Positions 63,907 through 64,000 of a stretch of 64,000 bases of DNA are shown one piece after another. The stretch comes from Planctomycetaceae bacterium (GTDB lineage Bacteria; Planctomycetota; Planctomycetia; Gemmatales; Gemmataceae), in assembly GCA_013823135.1 (NCBI GenBank), contig PNLP01000015.1, positions 78,072 through 142,071 of the forward strand, written 5' to 3'. Under the pieces are notes generated by a model. It had not been told where the DNA came from, made no database searches, and saw nothing but the letters and a program-made list of their open reading frames with translations. The translations under genes and the position numbers were made by a program. Position 1 is the stretch's first letter. Every line of letters starts with the position of its first letter.

Positions 63907-64000
63907 TGTACTGCGCCCCAAAAACTGGGCGCGGGGTAGAGTTGGGATAACCTGAGGTGAAGGAGGTATCCCATGGCGAAGCCGAGAAAGTTTTCAGCGG
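63907..64000 (+). mobile_element. Probable left end of an IS3-type insertion sequence
   Basis: TGTACTGCGCCCCAAAAACT at 63907-63926 resembles the terminal inverted repeat of IS3-group elements, which begin with TG and often TGTACTG. A ribosome site GAAGGAGG and the start of an OrfA-like gene follow within 66 bp. The element runs off the right edge. Confidence 0.6.
63973..64000 (+). CDS. Start of a transposase OrfA-like gene, cut by the window edge
   Basis: ATG 63973 with GGAGG at 63962-63966 encodes 'MAKPRKFSA', the typical first residues of IS3-family OrfA helix-turn-helix proteins. Only nine codons are visible. The call rests on this short match and on the terminal-repeat-like sequence at 63907. 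Confidence 0.55.

Overview
The window is almost certainly from a planctomycete of the Gemmata lineage (Gemmataceae). The chromosome is GC-rich and carries several hallmark families. There are four DUF1501 proteins and two planctomycete cytochrome c / DUF1549 / DUF1553 proteins. There are also four DUF1559 pseudopilin-like genes, each beside a small lipoprotein, a sulfatase, and Gemmata-type families such as TIGR02996 and the 'EWL..PMLEFL' family. No rRNA, CRISPR array or complete prophage is visible. The one certain RNA gene is a tRNA with anticodon TAT.

Layout. 1-14.6 kb: exported heme/DUF1501 proteins with a pre-peptidase-domain protein and a RidA-like protein. 14.9-18.6 kb: a TIGR02996 protein, a REP-associated tyrosine transposase (RAYT) inside its own repeat array, and a sulfatase. 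18.6-26.2 kb: a lipoprotein/DUF1559 pair and a 2018-residue bacterial alpha-2-macroglobulin. 26.7-33.7 kb: a PII-like regulator, a cytochrome, a tRNA, a SpoIIE-type phosphatase, a bifunctional-nuclease-family protein, a thioredoxin-like protein and an amidohydrolase. 33.8-38.4 kb: a polytopic membrane protein and two tandem DUF1559/lipoprotein cassettes. 38.5-56.1 kb: mostly housekeeping genes (clpC, an enoyl-CoA hydratase fusion, nth, pepT, kbl, pdxJ, a ThuA-like protein, HU, tkt, hemH, fdxA), plus an unusual membrane protein with a possible ubiquitin-like N-terminus. 56.6-63.4 kb: a prenyltransferase-like heme protein, a STAS protein, a fourth DUF1559/lipoprotein pair and a calcium-type P-ATPase. 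The right edge cuts what looks like the left end of an IS3-type insertion sequence.

The most striking feature is the non-coding DNA. At least five unrelated families of long inverted repeats fill the intergenic spaces. All eight convergent gene junctions contain one. Several repeats run into coding sequence: they encode a signal peptide, the C-terminus of endonuclease III and a linker in a fatty-acid enzyme. The RAYT gene with four symmetric REP copies on each side is the likely source of at least one family. Functions given here rest on motifs visible in the translated sequence; no database search was run.
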